From: Pseudomonadota bacterium
GTDB taxonomy: Bacteria; Pseudomonadota; Gammaproteobacteria; Burkholderiales; Thiobacillaceae
Assembly (NCBI GenBank): GCA_021821425.1
Contig: JAKACL010000066.1
Location: 1-11,768, forward strand
DNA length: 11,768 bases
Direction: 5' to 3'
The notes under the pieces were generated by a model. It made no database searches. It saw nothing but the letters and a program-made list of their open reading frames with translations, and had not been told where the DNA came from. The position numbers were made by a program, and so were the translations under genes. Each line of letters begins with the position of its first letter. The stretch's first letter is position 1. Of the stretch, positions 1 to 6,498 are shown in pieces.

Positions 1-1038
<1,038 letters not shown>

Positions 1039-1049
1039 TCAAGCCGGCG

Positions 1050-1055
1050 ATTATA
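1050..1055 (-). promoter_or_regulatory. Predicted -10 box of leuS
   Basis: A perfect TATAAT on the minus strand, in the context GGTATAATCGCC, lies 30 bases before the leuS ATG. No recognisable -35 hexamer is found 16-18 bases further upstream, so the promoter call rests on the -10 and on its position. Confidence 0.5.
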
Positions 1056-1106
1056 CCGCCCGCCCGACGTGCGGCGCCTCCACTACCACGGCCTGCCCCT
1101 TGCGGG

Positions 1107-1112
1107 TAAAAT
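1107..1112 (+). promoter_or_regulatory. Predicted -10 box of prk
   Basis: TAAAAT in the context GGGTAAAATGCGG, 46 bases before the prk ATG. The same GTAAAAT core recurs ahead of other genes in this window (2407-2412 minus, 5325-5330 minus, 11729-11734 plus). No convincing -35 is present. With the leuS -10 at 1050-1055 on the other strand, the 138-bp leuS-prk gap holds back-to-back divergent promoters. Confidence 0.4.
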
Positions 1113-1158
1113 GCGGCGTTTTCGCCCAATTTTCACCCATCCTTCAGGGAGTCCCAGC

Positions 1159-2046
1159 ATGTCCAAGAAACATCCCGTCATTGCGGTCACGGGTTCGTCC
1201 GGCGCAGGCACCACCACGGTCAAGCGCGCGTTCGAGCACATCTTCTTCCGCGAAAAAATCAACGCCGCCGTGATCGAGGGCGACAGCTTTCACAGCCTGG
1301 CCCGCGTCGACTTCAAGGAGGCGGTAAAAAAGGCTGAAGCCGAAGGCAACATGTCGTTCAGCCATTTCGGCCCGCAGGCCAACCATTTCGACAAGCTGGC
1401 CGAACTGTTCGAAACCTACGGCAAGACCGGCGGCGGCAAGAAGCGCTATTACATCCACAGCGACGAAGAGGCCGCCGAGCACAACAAGCGCCTCAACACC
1501 AGCCTCAATCCCGGCGAGTTCACCCCGTGGGAAGACGTGCCCCCCGGCTCCGACGTGCTGTTCTACGAAGGCCTGCATGGCCTGGTGAAAACCGACGACG
1601 TCGACGTTTCCAAGCACGTCGACCTCGGCATCGGCGTGGTGCCCATCGTCAACCTCGAGTGGATCCAGAAAATCCACCGCGACGGCGCCGAGCGTGGCTA
1701 TTCGGCCGACGTCATCGTCGACACCATCCTGCGCCGCATGCCGGACTACGTGAACTACATCACCCCGCAGTTCTCGCGCACCGACATCAACTTCCAGCGC
1801 GTGTCCACGGTCGACACCTCCAACCCCTTCATCAGCCGCGACATTCCCACGCCGGACGAAAGCTTCATCGTCATCCGCTTCCGCGAGCCGAAAGGCGTCG
1901 ATTTCCCCTACCTGCTGAACATGATCTGCAACTCCTTCATGTCGCGCCGCAACACCATCGTGGTGCCGGGCGCCAAGATGGGCTTCGCCATGGAACTGAT
2001 CCTGGCCCCGATCATCCAGGAGATGATCGCGAACAAGGGCAAGTAA
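1159..2046 (+). CDS. prk: Phosphoribulokinase (Calvin cycle)
   Basis: ATP-dependent kinase that makes ribulose-1,5-bisphosphate, the CO2 acceptor of RuBisCO, from ribulose-5-phosphate. The 295-residue length fits the octameric bacterial class. The nucleotide loop is GSSGAGTTT at residues 12-20; it lacks the usual Walker lysine, as is normal for this proteobacterial class. Residues matching the Rhodobacter sphaeroides enzyme are D42 (catalytic base), H45 and R49 in EGDSFHSLAR, E137 in FYEGLHG, and K171, R174 and R179 in the segment NLEWIQKIHRDGAERGY. The ATG at 1159 is chosen because AGGGAG (1146-1151) lies 7 bases upstream. The reading frame is open much further upstream, but that part is antisense to leuS. 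The gene stands alone, without RuBisCO or other cbb genes nearby, and ends in a strong terminator. It marks the organism as a probable autotroph. Confidence 0.96.
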   Translation: MSKKHPVIAVTGSSGAGTTTVKRAFEHIFFREKINAAVIEGDSFHSLARVDFKEAVKKAEAEGNMSFSHFGPQANHFDKLAELFETYGKTGGGKKRYYIHSDEEAAEHNKRLNTSLNPGEFTPWEDVPPGSDVLFYEGLHGLVKTDDVDVSKHVDLGIGVVPIVNLEWIQKIHRDGAERGYSADVIVDTILRRMPDYVNYITPQFSRTDINFQRVSTVDTSNPFISRDIPTPDESFIVIRFREPKGVDFPYLLNMICNSFMSRRNTIVVPGAKMGFAMELILAPIIQEMIANKGK

Positions 2047-2063
2047 TCTGGACTGACTGCAAC

Positions 2064-2099
2064 AAACAAAAACGGAGCCTTCTGGCTCCGTTTTTGTTT
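2064..2099. terminator. Bidirectional Rho-independent terminator between prk and the MoaD-like gene
   Basis: A perfect 16-bp stem, left arm 2064-2079 and right arm 2084-2099, closes a 4-base TTCT loop. The GC core is CGGAGCC/GGCTCCG and the outer part is A-rich on one side and T-rich on the other, so a U-tract follows the hairpin on both strands. It begins 17 bases after the prk stop and ends 21 bases from the stop of the convergent gene, so it can serve both. Confidence 0.93.
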
Positions 2100-2120
2100 G
2101 GCAACCCGTCCCGTTTGCGC

Positions 2121-2372
2121 TCAAACCACCGCAAACCCCACCAGCGCGATCTCGTCGCCGTCCCTGACCGGCGCGGATTTATCGGCAAACTGCTTGTTCA
2201 AGGTAACGTTGAGCTTGGGGTTGCCGAGCAGCATCTTCTTCCACATCTCGCCGCGTTGCGACAGCACGAACAACAGGCGTTCGACGTCGGTGACGTCGGG
2301 CGGCAGTTCGATTTCGTCCGAGCTGATGCCGAGCGTGTCCACCAGATCGCCGAAAAACAGGATTTTCACCAT
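2121..2372 (-). CDS. MoaD/ThiS-family ubiquitin-like protein without a C-terminal Gly-Gly
   Basis: A beta-grasp protein of 83 residues, the usual size of MoaD, the sulfur carrier of molybdopterin synthase. It begins MVKILFFGDLVDTLG and has the MoaD-like pattern LSQRGEMWKKML, then LNVTLNK and VRDGDEIAL. Family members normally end in a Phe-rich stretch and Gly-Gly, which MoeB or ThiF-type enzymes adenylate and load with sulfur. This one ends VGFAVV before TGA, so it should not work as a classical sulfur carrier. Its role is unknown. The start at 2372 is preferred: GGGGGGAG lies at 2382-2375, though only two bases from the ATG, and the predicted -10 at 2412-2407 leaves a leader of about 28 bases. 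A longer form from an in-frame ATG at 2396 (91 residues) is possible. No other molybdenum-cofactor gene is nearby. It converges on prk and is divergent from uvrD. Confidence 0.75.
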   Translation of the reverse strand: MVKILFFGDLVDTLGISSDEIELPPDVTDVERLLFVLSQRGEMWKKMLLGNPKLNVTLNKQFADKSAPVRDGDEIALVGFAVV

Positions 2373-2383
2373 CGCTCCCCCCG

Positions 2384-2389
2384 TATAAT
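2384..2389 (+). promoter_or_regulatory. Predicted -10 box of uvrD
   Basis: A perfect TATAAT in the context CCGTATAATTCGCC. Transcription would start near 2396, leaving a leader of about 24 bases before the ATG at 2420. The -35 region is weak: TTTTCA at 2363-2368 has only a 15-base spacer. I saw no LexA-type box (CTG-N10-CAG) here. The box lies inside the predicted 5' leader of the divergent MoaD-like gene. Confidence 0.5.
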
Positions 2390-2406
2390 TCGCCATTGAT
2401 CGCCCG

Positions 2407-2412
2407 ATTTTA
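2407..2412 (-). promoter_or_regulatory. Predicted -10 box of the MoaD-like gene
   Basis: TAAAAT on the minus strand, in the context GGGTAAAATCGGG, with an expected start site near 2400 and the preferred ATG at 2372. It lies downstream of the uvrD -10, within the uvrD leader, so the two promoters face one another and overlap. Confidence 0.4.
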
Positions 2413-2419
2413 CCCCCGT

Positions 2420-4540
2420 ATGTCCGCCCATCTGCTGGAACACCTCAACCCAGAACAGCGCGCCGCCGTCACGTTGCCGCACGAATCGGCGCTAATTCTG
2501 GCGGGCGCCGGCTCGGGCAAGACGCGGGTGCTGACCACGCGCATCGTATGGCTGATCCAGAGCGGCCTGGTATCGCCGCACGGCATCCTCGCGGTGACGT
2601 TCACCAACAAGGCGGCGAAGGAAATGATGACGCGCATTTCGGCGATGCTGCCGATCAACACGCGCGGCATGTGGGTGGGGACCTTCCACGGCCTGGCCAA
2701 CCGGCTGCTGCGCACGCACTGGCGCGAGGCGGGCTTGCCGCAGTCGTTTCAGATCCTGGATTCCGCAGACCAGCTGTCGGCGATCAAACGGCTGCTGAAG
2801 GCGATGAACGTCGATACCGAGAAATACGAGCCGAAGAAAGTGCAGTGGTTCATCAACAGTCACAAGGAAGCCGGGCGGCGGGCACGCGACGCCGAGGCCT
2901 TCGACGAATACTCGATGCGCATGGCCGAGCTGTTCGAAGCCTACGATGCGCAATGCCAGCGCGAGGGGGTGGCGGATTTTCCCGAACTGCTGCTGCGCGC
3001 CTACGAGCTGCTGTACCGCAACGAACCGCTGCGCGAACATTACCGCGACCGCTTCAAGCACATCCTGGTCGACGAATTCCAGGACACCAACACGCTGCAG
3101 TACCGCTGGCTGAAGCTGTTCGCCGGGCCGTACACGGCGCTGTTTGCCGTCGGCGACGACGACCAGTCGATCTATGCCTTTCGCGGCGCCAACACCGCCA
3201 ATATGGCCGAGTTCGAGCGCGAGTTCGCGCACGGCAACGTGATCAAGCTGGAGCAGAACTACCGCAGCCACGGCCACATCCTCACCGCCGCCAACACGCT
3301 GATTGCGCAGAACGCGCACCGGCTGGGCAAAAACCTGTGGACTGCGGAAGGCGACGGCGAGCCGATCCGCATCTTCGAAGCCTGGTCCGATCTGGACGAG
3401 GCGAGCTTCGTGGTCGACGAGGTGCGCGCGCTTAATCGCGAAGGCGTGAACCTATCCGAAATGGCGCTCCTGTACCGCTCCAACGCGCAGTCGCGGGTGC
3501 TGGAGCACGCGCTGTTCTCGGCCGGCGTGCCGTACCGCGTGTACGGCGGCCTGCGCTTTTTCGAGCGCCAGGAAATCAAGCATGCGCTCGCCTACCTGCG
3601 CCTCTTGACCAACCCGGAAGACGATGGCGCCTTTCTGCGCGTGGTGAACTTTCCCTCGCGCGGCATCGGCGCGCGCACGCTGGAGCAACTGGCCGACACC
3701 GCCGCGCGCTCGGGCGCAAGCCTGTGGCAGGCAGCGTGCACCCGCAGCGGAAAGCTGGCCGCATTCGCCAAGCTGATCGAAGACATCAAATCCGCCACGC
3801 GCGACCTGCCGCTGGCGGAAACGATCGACCACGTGATCGAGGCCTCGGGCCTGGCCGACTATTACCGCGCCGACAAGGAAGGCGCCGACCGGCTGGAGAA
3901 CCTCAACGAGCTGGTCAACGCGGCGGCGCTGTTTTCTGAAGAATCCGAGGAAAACACGCTGGATGCCTTCCTCGCTCACGCCGCGCTGGAAGCCGGCGAA
4001 CACCAGGCCGGCGCCGGCTACGATGCACTGCAATTGATGACGGTGCACGCCGCCAAGGGGCTGGAATTCCACGCGGTCTTCATCACCGGGCTGGAGGAAG
4101 GCCTGTTCCCGCACGAGCAGAGTGCGCAGGAGGAAAACGGCCTGGAGGAGGAGCGGCGGCTGATGTACGTGGCGATCACCCGCGCGCGACGGCGGCTGTA
4201 CCTGTCGCACGCGCAGTCGCGCATGCTGCACGGCCAGACCCGCTACGGATTGCCGTCGCGCTTTCTGGACGAACTGCCGGAGCAGGTGCTGATGCACCTC
4301 AACCGCCGCAGCGCACCGGCCAGCCCGTCAGGCTACAGCGCACCGGCCGCGCCGCGCAGCCCGCAGGGCGGCAACGATACCGGCTACCGCGTCGGCCAGA
4401 GCGTAGCGCACGCCAAGTTCGGCACCGGCATCATCATCGATTTCGAGGGGCGCGGCAGCGACGCGCGAGTGCAGGTGAAATTTCGCGACGCCGGCACCAA
4501 ATGGCTGGCGCTGGCCTACGCCAAGCTGTCGCCGGGCTGA
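2420..4540 (+). CDS. uvrD: DNA helicase II, UvrD/PcrA type
   Basis: Superfamily 1A 3'-to-5' helicase that removes the UvrBC-incised oligonucleotide in nucleotide excision repair and acts in mismatch repair. The protein of 706 residues aligns end to end with E. coli UvrD from memory. Motifs in order: the Q-motif region LNPEQRAAV (9-17), Walker A AGAGSGKT (28-35), VTFTNKAAKEM, GMWVGTFHG, Walker B VDEFQDT (from 217), GDDDQSIYAFRGA, LEQNYRS, YGGLRFFERQEIK, MTVHAAKGLEF (540-550) and EERRLMYVAITRAR. The C-terminal segment GYRVGQSVAHAKFGTG to the end is the Tudor-like domain that contacts RNA polymerase in this family. The ATG at 2420 gives the natural UvrD N terminus. A TTG at 2396 in the same frame would sit on the transcription start. 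No good Shine-Dalgarno sequence is visible. UvrD is preferred over Rep because of the C-terminal domain and the GMWVGTFHG motif. Confidence 0.96.
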   Translation: MSAHLLEHLNPEQRAAVTLPHESALILAGAGSGKTRVLTTRIVWLIQSGLVSPHGILAVTFTNKAAKEMMTRISAMLPINTRGMWVGTFHGLANRLLRTHWREAGLPQSFQILDSADQLSAIKRLLKAMNVDTEKYEPKKVQWFINSHKEAGRRARDAEAFDEYSMRMAELFEAYDAQCQREGVADFPELLLRAYELLYRNEPLREHYRDRFKHILVDEFQDTNTLQYRWLKLFAGPYTALFAVGDDDQSIYAFRGANTANMAEFEREFAHGNVIKLEQNYRSHGHILTAANTLIAQNAHRLGKNLWTAEGDGEPIRIFEAWSDLDEASFVVDEVRALNREGVNLSEMALLYRSNAQSRVLEHALFSAGVPYRVYGGLRFFERQEIKHALAYLRLLTNPEDDGAFLRVVNFPSRGIGARTLEQLADTAARSGASLWQAACTRSGKLAAFAKLIEDIKSATRDLPLAETIDHVIEASGLADYYRADKEGADRLENLNELVNAAALFSEESEENTLDAFLAHAALEAGEHQAGAGYDALQLMTVHAAKGLEFHAVFITGLEEGLFPHEQSAQEENGLEEERRLMYVAITRARRRLYLSHAQSRMLHGQTRYGLPSRFLDELPEQVLMHLNRRSAPASPSGYSAPAAPRSPQGGNDTGYRVGQSVAHAKFGTGIIIDFEGRGSDARVQVKFRDAGTKWLALAYAKLSPG

Positions 4541-5317
4541 TTACAGCGAGACCCCGTTGTCGGGCGCAGGCGCGTCGTCCGCCCATACCGCGAAGATCGC
4601 CTGATACGCGGCATACAGCGAACCGAACAGGATCGGCATCGCCACCAGCAGCCCCAGCAGCATCGGCACCAGCGCTGCGAGGACCAGCACCAGGCCGAGC
4701 GCCAGGCCGTTGACCATCATCGCCGCCCAGTTGCGGGCGACGGCCTTGAGGCTGATCCCGAGCGCGGTGGCCGGGCGCGCGCCGCCAAACAGGATCAGCG
4801 CGGGGGCGAACCAGGTGGCCATGATCAACGGGGTGAACAGGGCGAGGCCGGTGAGCATGGCAGGCATGGACTGGTTCAGGATCGCCTGCATCTCCTGCGG
4901 CGTGGCATCGCCCCGCCTGGCGGCTTCCATCAGCGCCTGCGGGTCGAACCCCATGCCGAGCATGACCTGGCCGATCAGCAGCGCGCCCAGCAGTTGCACT
5001 GCGCCGACGGCCATCAGCGGAATCAGCGGGCCCTGCACGCCGGCCAGAAAATGCGGCAGTTCAAGCTCCTGGCCATCGTCGAGCATGCGGTACGCCGCCA
5101 TGAAGCCGGCCACCATCAGCGGCGACGCCAGTTCGGACAGCGAGGCGCCGATCACCGGGATCAAGCCGAGCGCCATCACGATGCCGAACAGCACGCCAAA
5201 GGCGGCGGACAGCAGCAGGGGACTCTTGCGGTACAGACGAAAGCCCTCGGCCACCCAGTGGAATCCCTGGCTGGCCGCGACCTTGCGCGGAATGTCTTCG
5301 TTGGAGGCAGTATTCAT
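4541..5317 (-). CDS. BPSS1780-family integral membrane protein
   Basis: A hydrophobic protein of 258 residues with several membrane segments and no catalytic motif that I recognise. It opens MNTASNEDIPRKVAASQGFHWVAEGFRLYRKSP, followed by long hydrophobic blocks: LLLSAAFGVLFGIVMALGLI, PLIPLMAVGAVQLLGALLIG, MLTGLALFTPLIMATWFAPA and LALGLVLVLAALVPMLLGLL. The amphipathic start and the W-x6-Y-R-K-S-P pattern match the BPSS1780 family of Betaproteobacteria, named here from memory. Function is unknown. The ATG at 5317 is chosen because the family N terminus begins there; the open frame extends upstream to 5452 but runs into the DUF2782 gene. A TAAAAT ends only 7 bases before this ATG, so the mRNA may be leaderless. 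The stop codon abuts that of uvrD with no gap. Confidence 0.8.
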   Translation of the reverse strand: MNTASNEDIPRKVAASQGFHWVAEGFRLYRKSPLLLSAAFGVLFGIVMALGLIPVIGASLSELASPLMVAGFMAAYRMLDDGQELELPHFLAGVQGPLIPLMAVGAVQLLGALLIGQVMLGMGFDPQALMEAARRGDATPQEMQAILNQSMPAMLTGLALFTPLIMATWFAPALILFGGARPATALGISLKAVARNWAAMMVNGLALGLVLVLAALVPMLLGLLVAMPILFGSLYAAYQAIFAVWADDAPAPDNGVSL

Positions 5318-5324
5318 GCGGCGG

Positions 5325-5330
5325 ATTTTA
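5325..5330 (-). promoter_or_regulatory. Predicted -10 box of the BPSS1780-family gene
   Basis: TAAAAT on the minus strand, in the context GGTTAAAATCC, with a CTGAAT -35-like hexamer 16 bases upstream. The start site predicted 7 bases downstream falls on or next to the ATG at 5317. Confidence 0.4.
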
Positions 5331-5352
5331 ACCGACCCGCACGACGATTCAG

Positions 5353-5378
5353 GCGCGCGTTTGCAACAAGACGCGCGC
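5353..5378. other. GC-rich hairpin between the DUF2782 and BPSS1780-family genes
   Basis: Arms GCGCGCGT (5353-5360) and ACGCGCGC (5371-5378) form an 8-bp stem with a 10-base loop, 9 bases past the DUF2782 stop. No T-tract follows on either strand, so an intrinsic terminator is doubtful. It may just stabilise the 3' end of the DUF2782 transcript. Confidence 0.35.
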
Positions 5379-5387
5379 GCGCCGGAA

Positions 5388-5711
5388 TCAGAACTCCTTG
5401 ACCACCCACATCGGCGGCCGCATGCCGGAATCGAGACTGTCCTGGCGGGCAAACTGGCCGTCGCCCTTCGAGTCGATCAGGTAGTACGGCTTGCCGACCC
5501 GGGGGATAACTTTCAGCATATACAGCTTGCCGTTGGCGCGGTATTCGACGACGCGCCCCTGACTGCTCGGCTTGATGGTCACAGCGGGCGCATCGCCGGG
5601 GCCGGGTGCGCCGTCCGGCACCGGCTGCAGATCCGGCGGACGGTCGGACGGCGGGGCGGCGGCAACGAGGCCGCTCATCAGCAGGGTCAGCAATAAAACG
5701 GCATAACGCAT
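5388..5711 (-). CDS. DUF2782-family small secreted protein
   Basis: A 107-residue protein of unknown function. Residues 1-19 form a classic Sec signal peptide (MRYAVLLLTLLMSGLVAAA), with likely cleavage after an Ala near 18-19, so the mature protein would be periplasmic. There is no lipobox cysteine. A Pro/Asp-rich linker (PPSDRPPDLQPVPDG) follows. The conserved core is VEYRANGKLYMLKVIPRVG, KPYYLIDSKGDGQF and the C-terminal PPMWVVKEF, which match DUF2782 as I remember it. The ATG at 5711 is preceded by GGAG with a 6-base spacer, which decides it over the ATG at 5750. In Betaproteobacteria this family is commonly found next to polA, as here. The short gap of 44 bases to the LOG-family gene suggests cotranscription from upstream. 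Confidence 0.82.
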   Translation of the reverse strand: MRYAVLLLTLLMSGLVAAAPPSDRPPDLQPVPDGAPGPGDAPAVTIKPSSQGRVVEYRANGKLYMLKVIPRVGKPYYLIDSKGDGQFARQDSLDSGMRPPMWVVKEF

Positions 5712-5726
5712 AGTGGACTCCGGAAG

Positions 5727-5745
5727 GCCTGCCTTTCGGGCAGGC
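5727..5745. other. Stem-loop between the LOG-family and DUF2782 genes
   Basis: A perfect 7-bp stem GCCTGCC/GGCAGGC with a 5-base loop (TTTCG on the plus strand, CGAAA on the minus). On the minus strand it lies between the LOG-family stop and the DUF2782 Shine-Dalgarno sequence, ending 5 bases before GGAG. No T-tract follows, so it is more likely an mRNA structure affecting translation or stability than a terminator. Confidence 0.4.
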
Positions 5746-5755
5746 GACACACAAC

Positions 5756-6484
5756 TTACAGGCTGAGCTGGATTTCGCGCTCGGCCTGCGACGGCATGAA
5801 GCCGCGGTTCTCATAATGGCTGAAGATAGCCTCCAGCACCTCTTCGGGCTTGTCGGTGATATGCAGCAAATCGATATCCCCCGGCGAGATCATGCCTTCG
5901 CCGATCAGCGAGGTTTTCACCCAGTCGGCCAGTCCCGACCAGAAGCTCGACCCGACCAGGATGATCGGAATATGCGCGATTTTTCCGGTCTGCACCAGCG
6001 TCAGCGCCTCGAACAGTTCGTCCAGCGTGCCGAAGCCCCCGGGCATGACCACGTAGGCCGCGGCGAACTTGACGAACATGACCTTGCGCGCGAAGAAATG
6101 CTGGAAGGTCTGGCTGATGTCCTGGTAGGCGTTGGCGCTCTGCTCGTGCGGCAGCTGGATGTTGAGGCCGACGCTGGGCGACTTGCCGAAATAGGCCCCC
6201 TTGTTGGCCGCTTCCATGATGCCGGGACCGCCGCCGGAGATGACCGAGAAGCCCGCATCGGACAGCTTGCGGGCAATGTCCTCGGTCAGCGTGTAATACG
6301 GATGGTCGGGCGGCGTGCGTGCGCTGCCGAAGATCGACACGGCCGGCCGGATCGAGGCCAGGCGTTCGGTCGCCTCGACGAACTCTGCCATAATCCCCAG
6401 CATCCGCCACGATTCGCGCGCCGAGTAGTTGATCTCGGCGGTACGCCCCGGGTCGGCGTTGGCAGGCAATTTATCAAAGTGCAT
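5756..6484 (-). CDS. LOG-family (TIGR00730) nucleoside monophosphate phosphoribohydrolase-like protein
   Basis: A Rossmann-fold protein of 242 residues, of the family once annotated as lysine decarboxylase. Characterised members cleave the N-glycosidic bond of AMP, other NMPs or cytokinin riboside 5'-monophosphates to give the free base and ribose-5-phosphate. Both signature motifs are present: ISGGGPGIMEAA (82-93) and PGGFGTLDE (148-156), with the conserved ARK at 132-134 between them. The N-terminal helix region (ESWRMLGIMAEFVEATERL) and the long form, compared with about 190 residues for the short LOGs, fit the type found widely in Proteobacteria. The substrate cannot be told from sequence. 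The ATG at 6484 leaves only 14 bases to the GTG of the divergent polA, so their promoters must lie within or across each other's 5' ends. It heads a possible minus-strand cluster with DUF2782 and the BPSS1780-family gene. Confidence 0.88.
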   Translation of the reverse strand: MHFDKLPANADPGRTAEINYSARESWRMLGIMAEFVEATERLASIRPAVSIFGSARTPPDHPYYTLTEDIARKLSDAGFSVISGGGPGIMEAANKGAYFGKSPSVGLNIQLPHEQSANAYQDISQTFQHFFARKVMFVKFAAAYVVMPGGFGTLDELFEALTLVQTGKIAHIPIILVGSSFWSGLADWVKTSLIGEGMISPGDIDLLHITDKPEEVLEAIFSHYENRGFMPSQAEREIQLSL

Positions 6485-6498
6485 TTTTCGAGCGCCTC

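Noticed and set aside
1144..2124. A 326-codon minus-strand frame covering prk
   Set aside because: It lies opposite a clearly coding, conserved gene and its His/Asp/Val/Gly-rich translation is typical of the antisense frame of GC-rich DNA.
2121..2160. A frameshift that would restore a Gly-Gly near the end of the MoaD-like protein
   Set aside because: A shifted frame does contain GG pairs, but it runs on without the family ending PP-V-x-GG or a prompt stop, so I do not treat it as evidence of an error.
5318..5452. A 45-residue N-terminal extension of the BPSS1780-family protein
   Set aside because: It overlaps the end of the DUF2782 gene, has no membrane or signal character, and the family N terminus begins at 5317.
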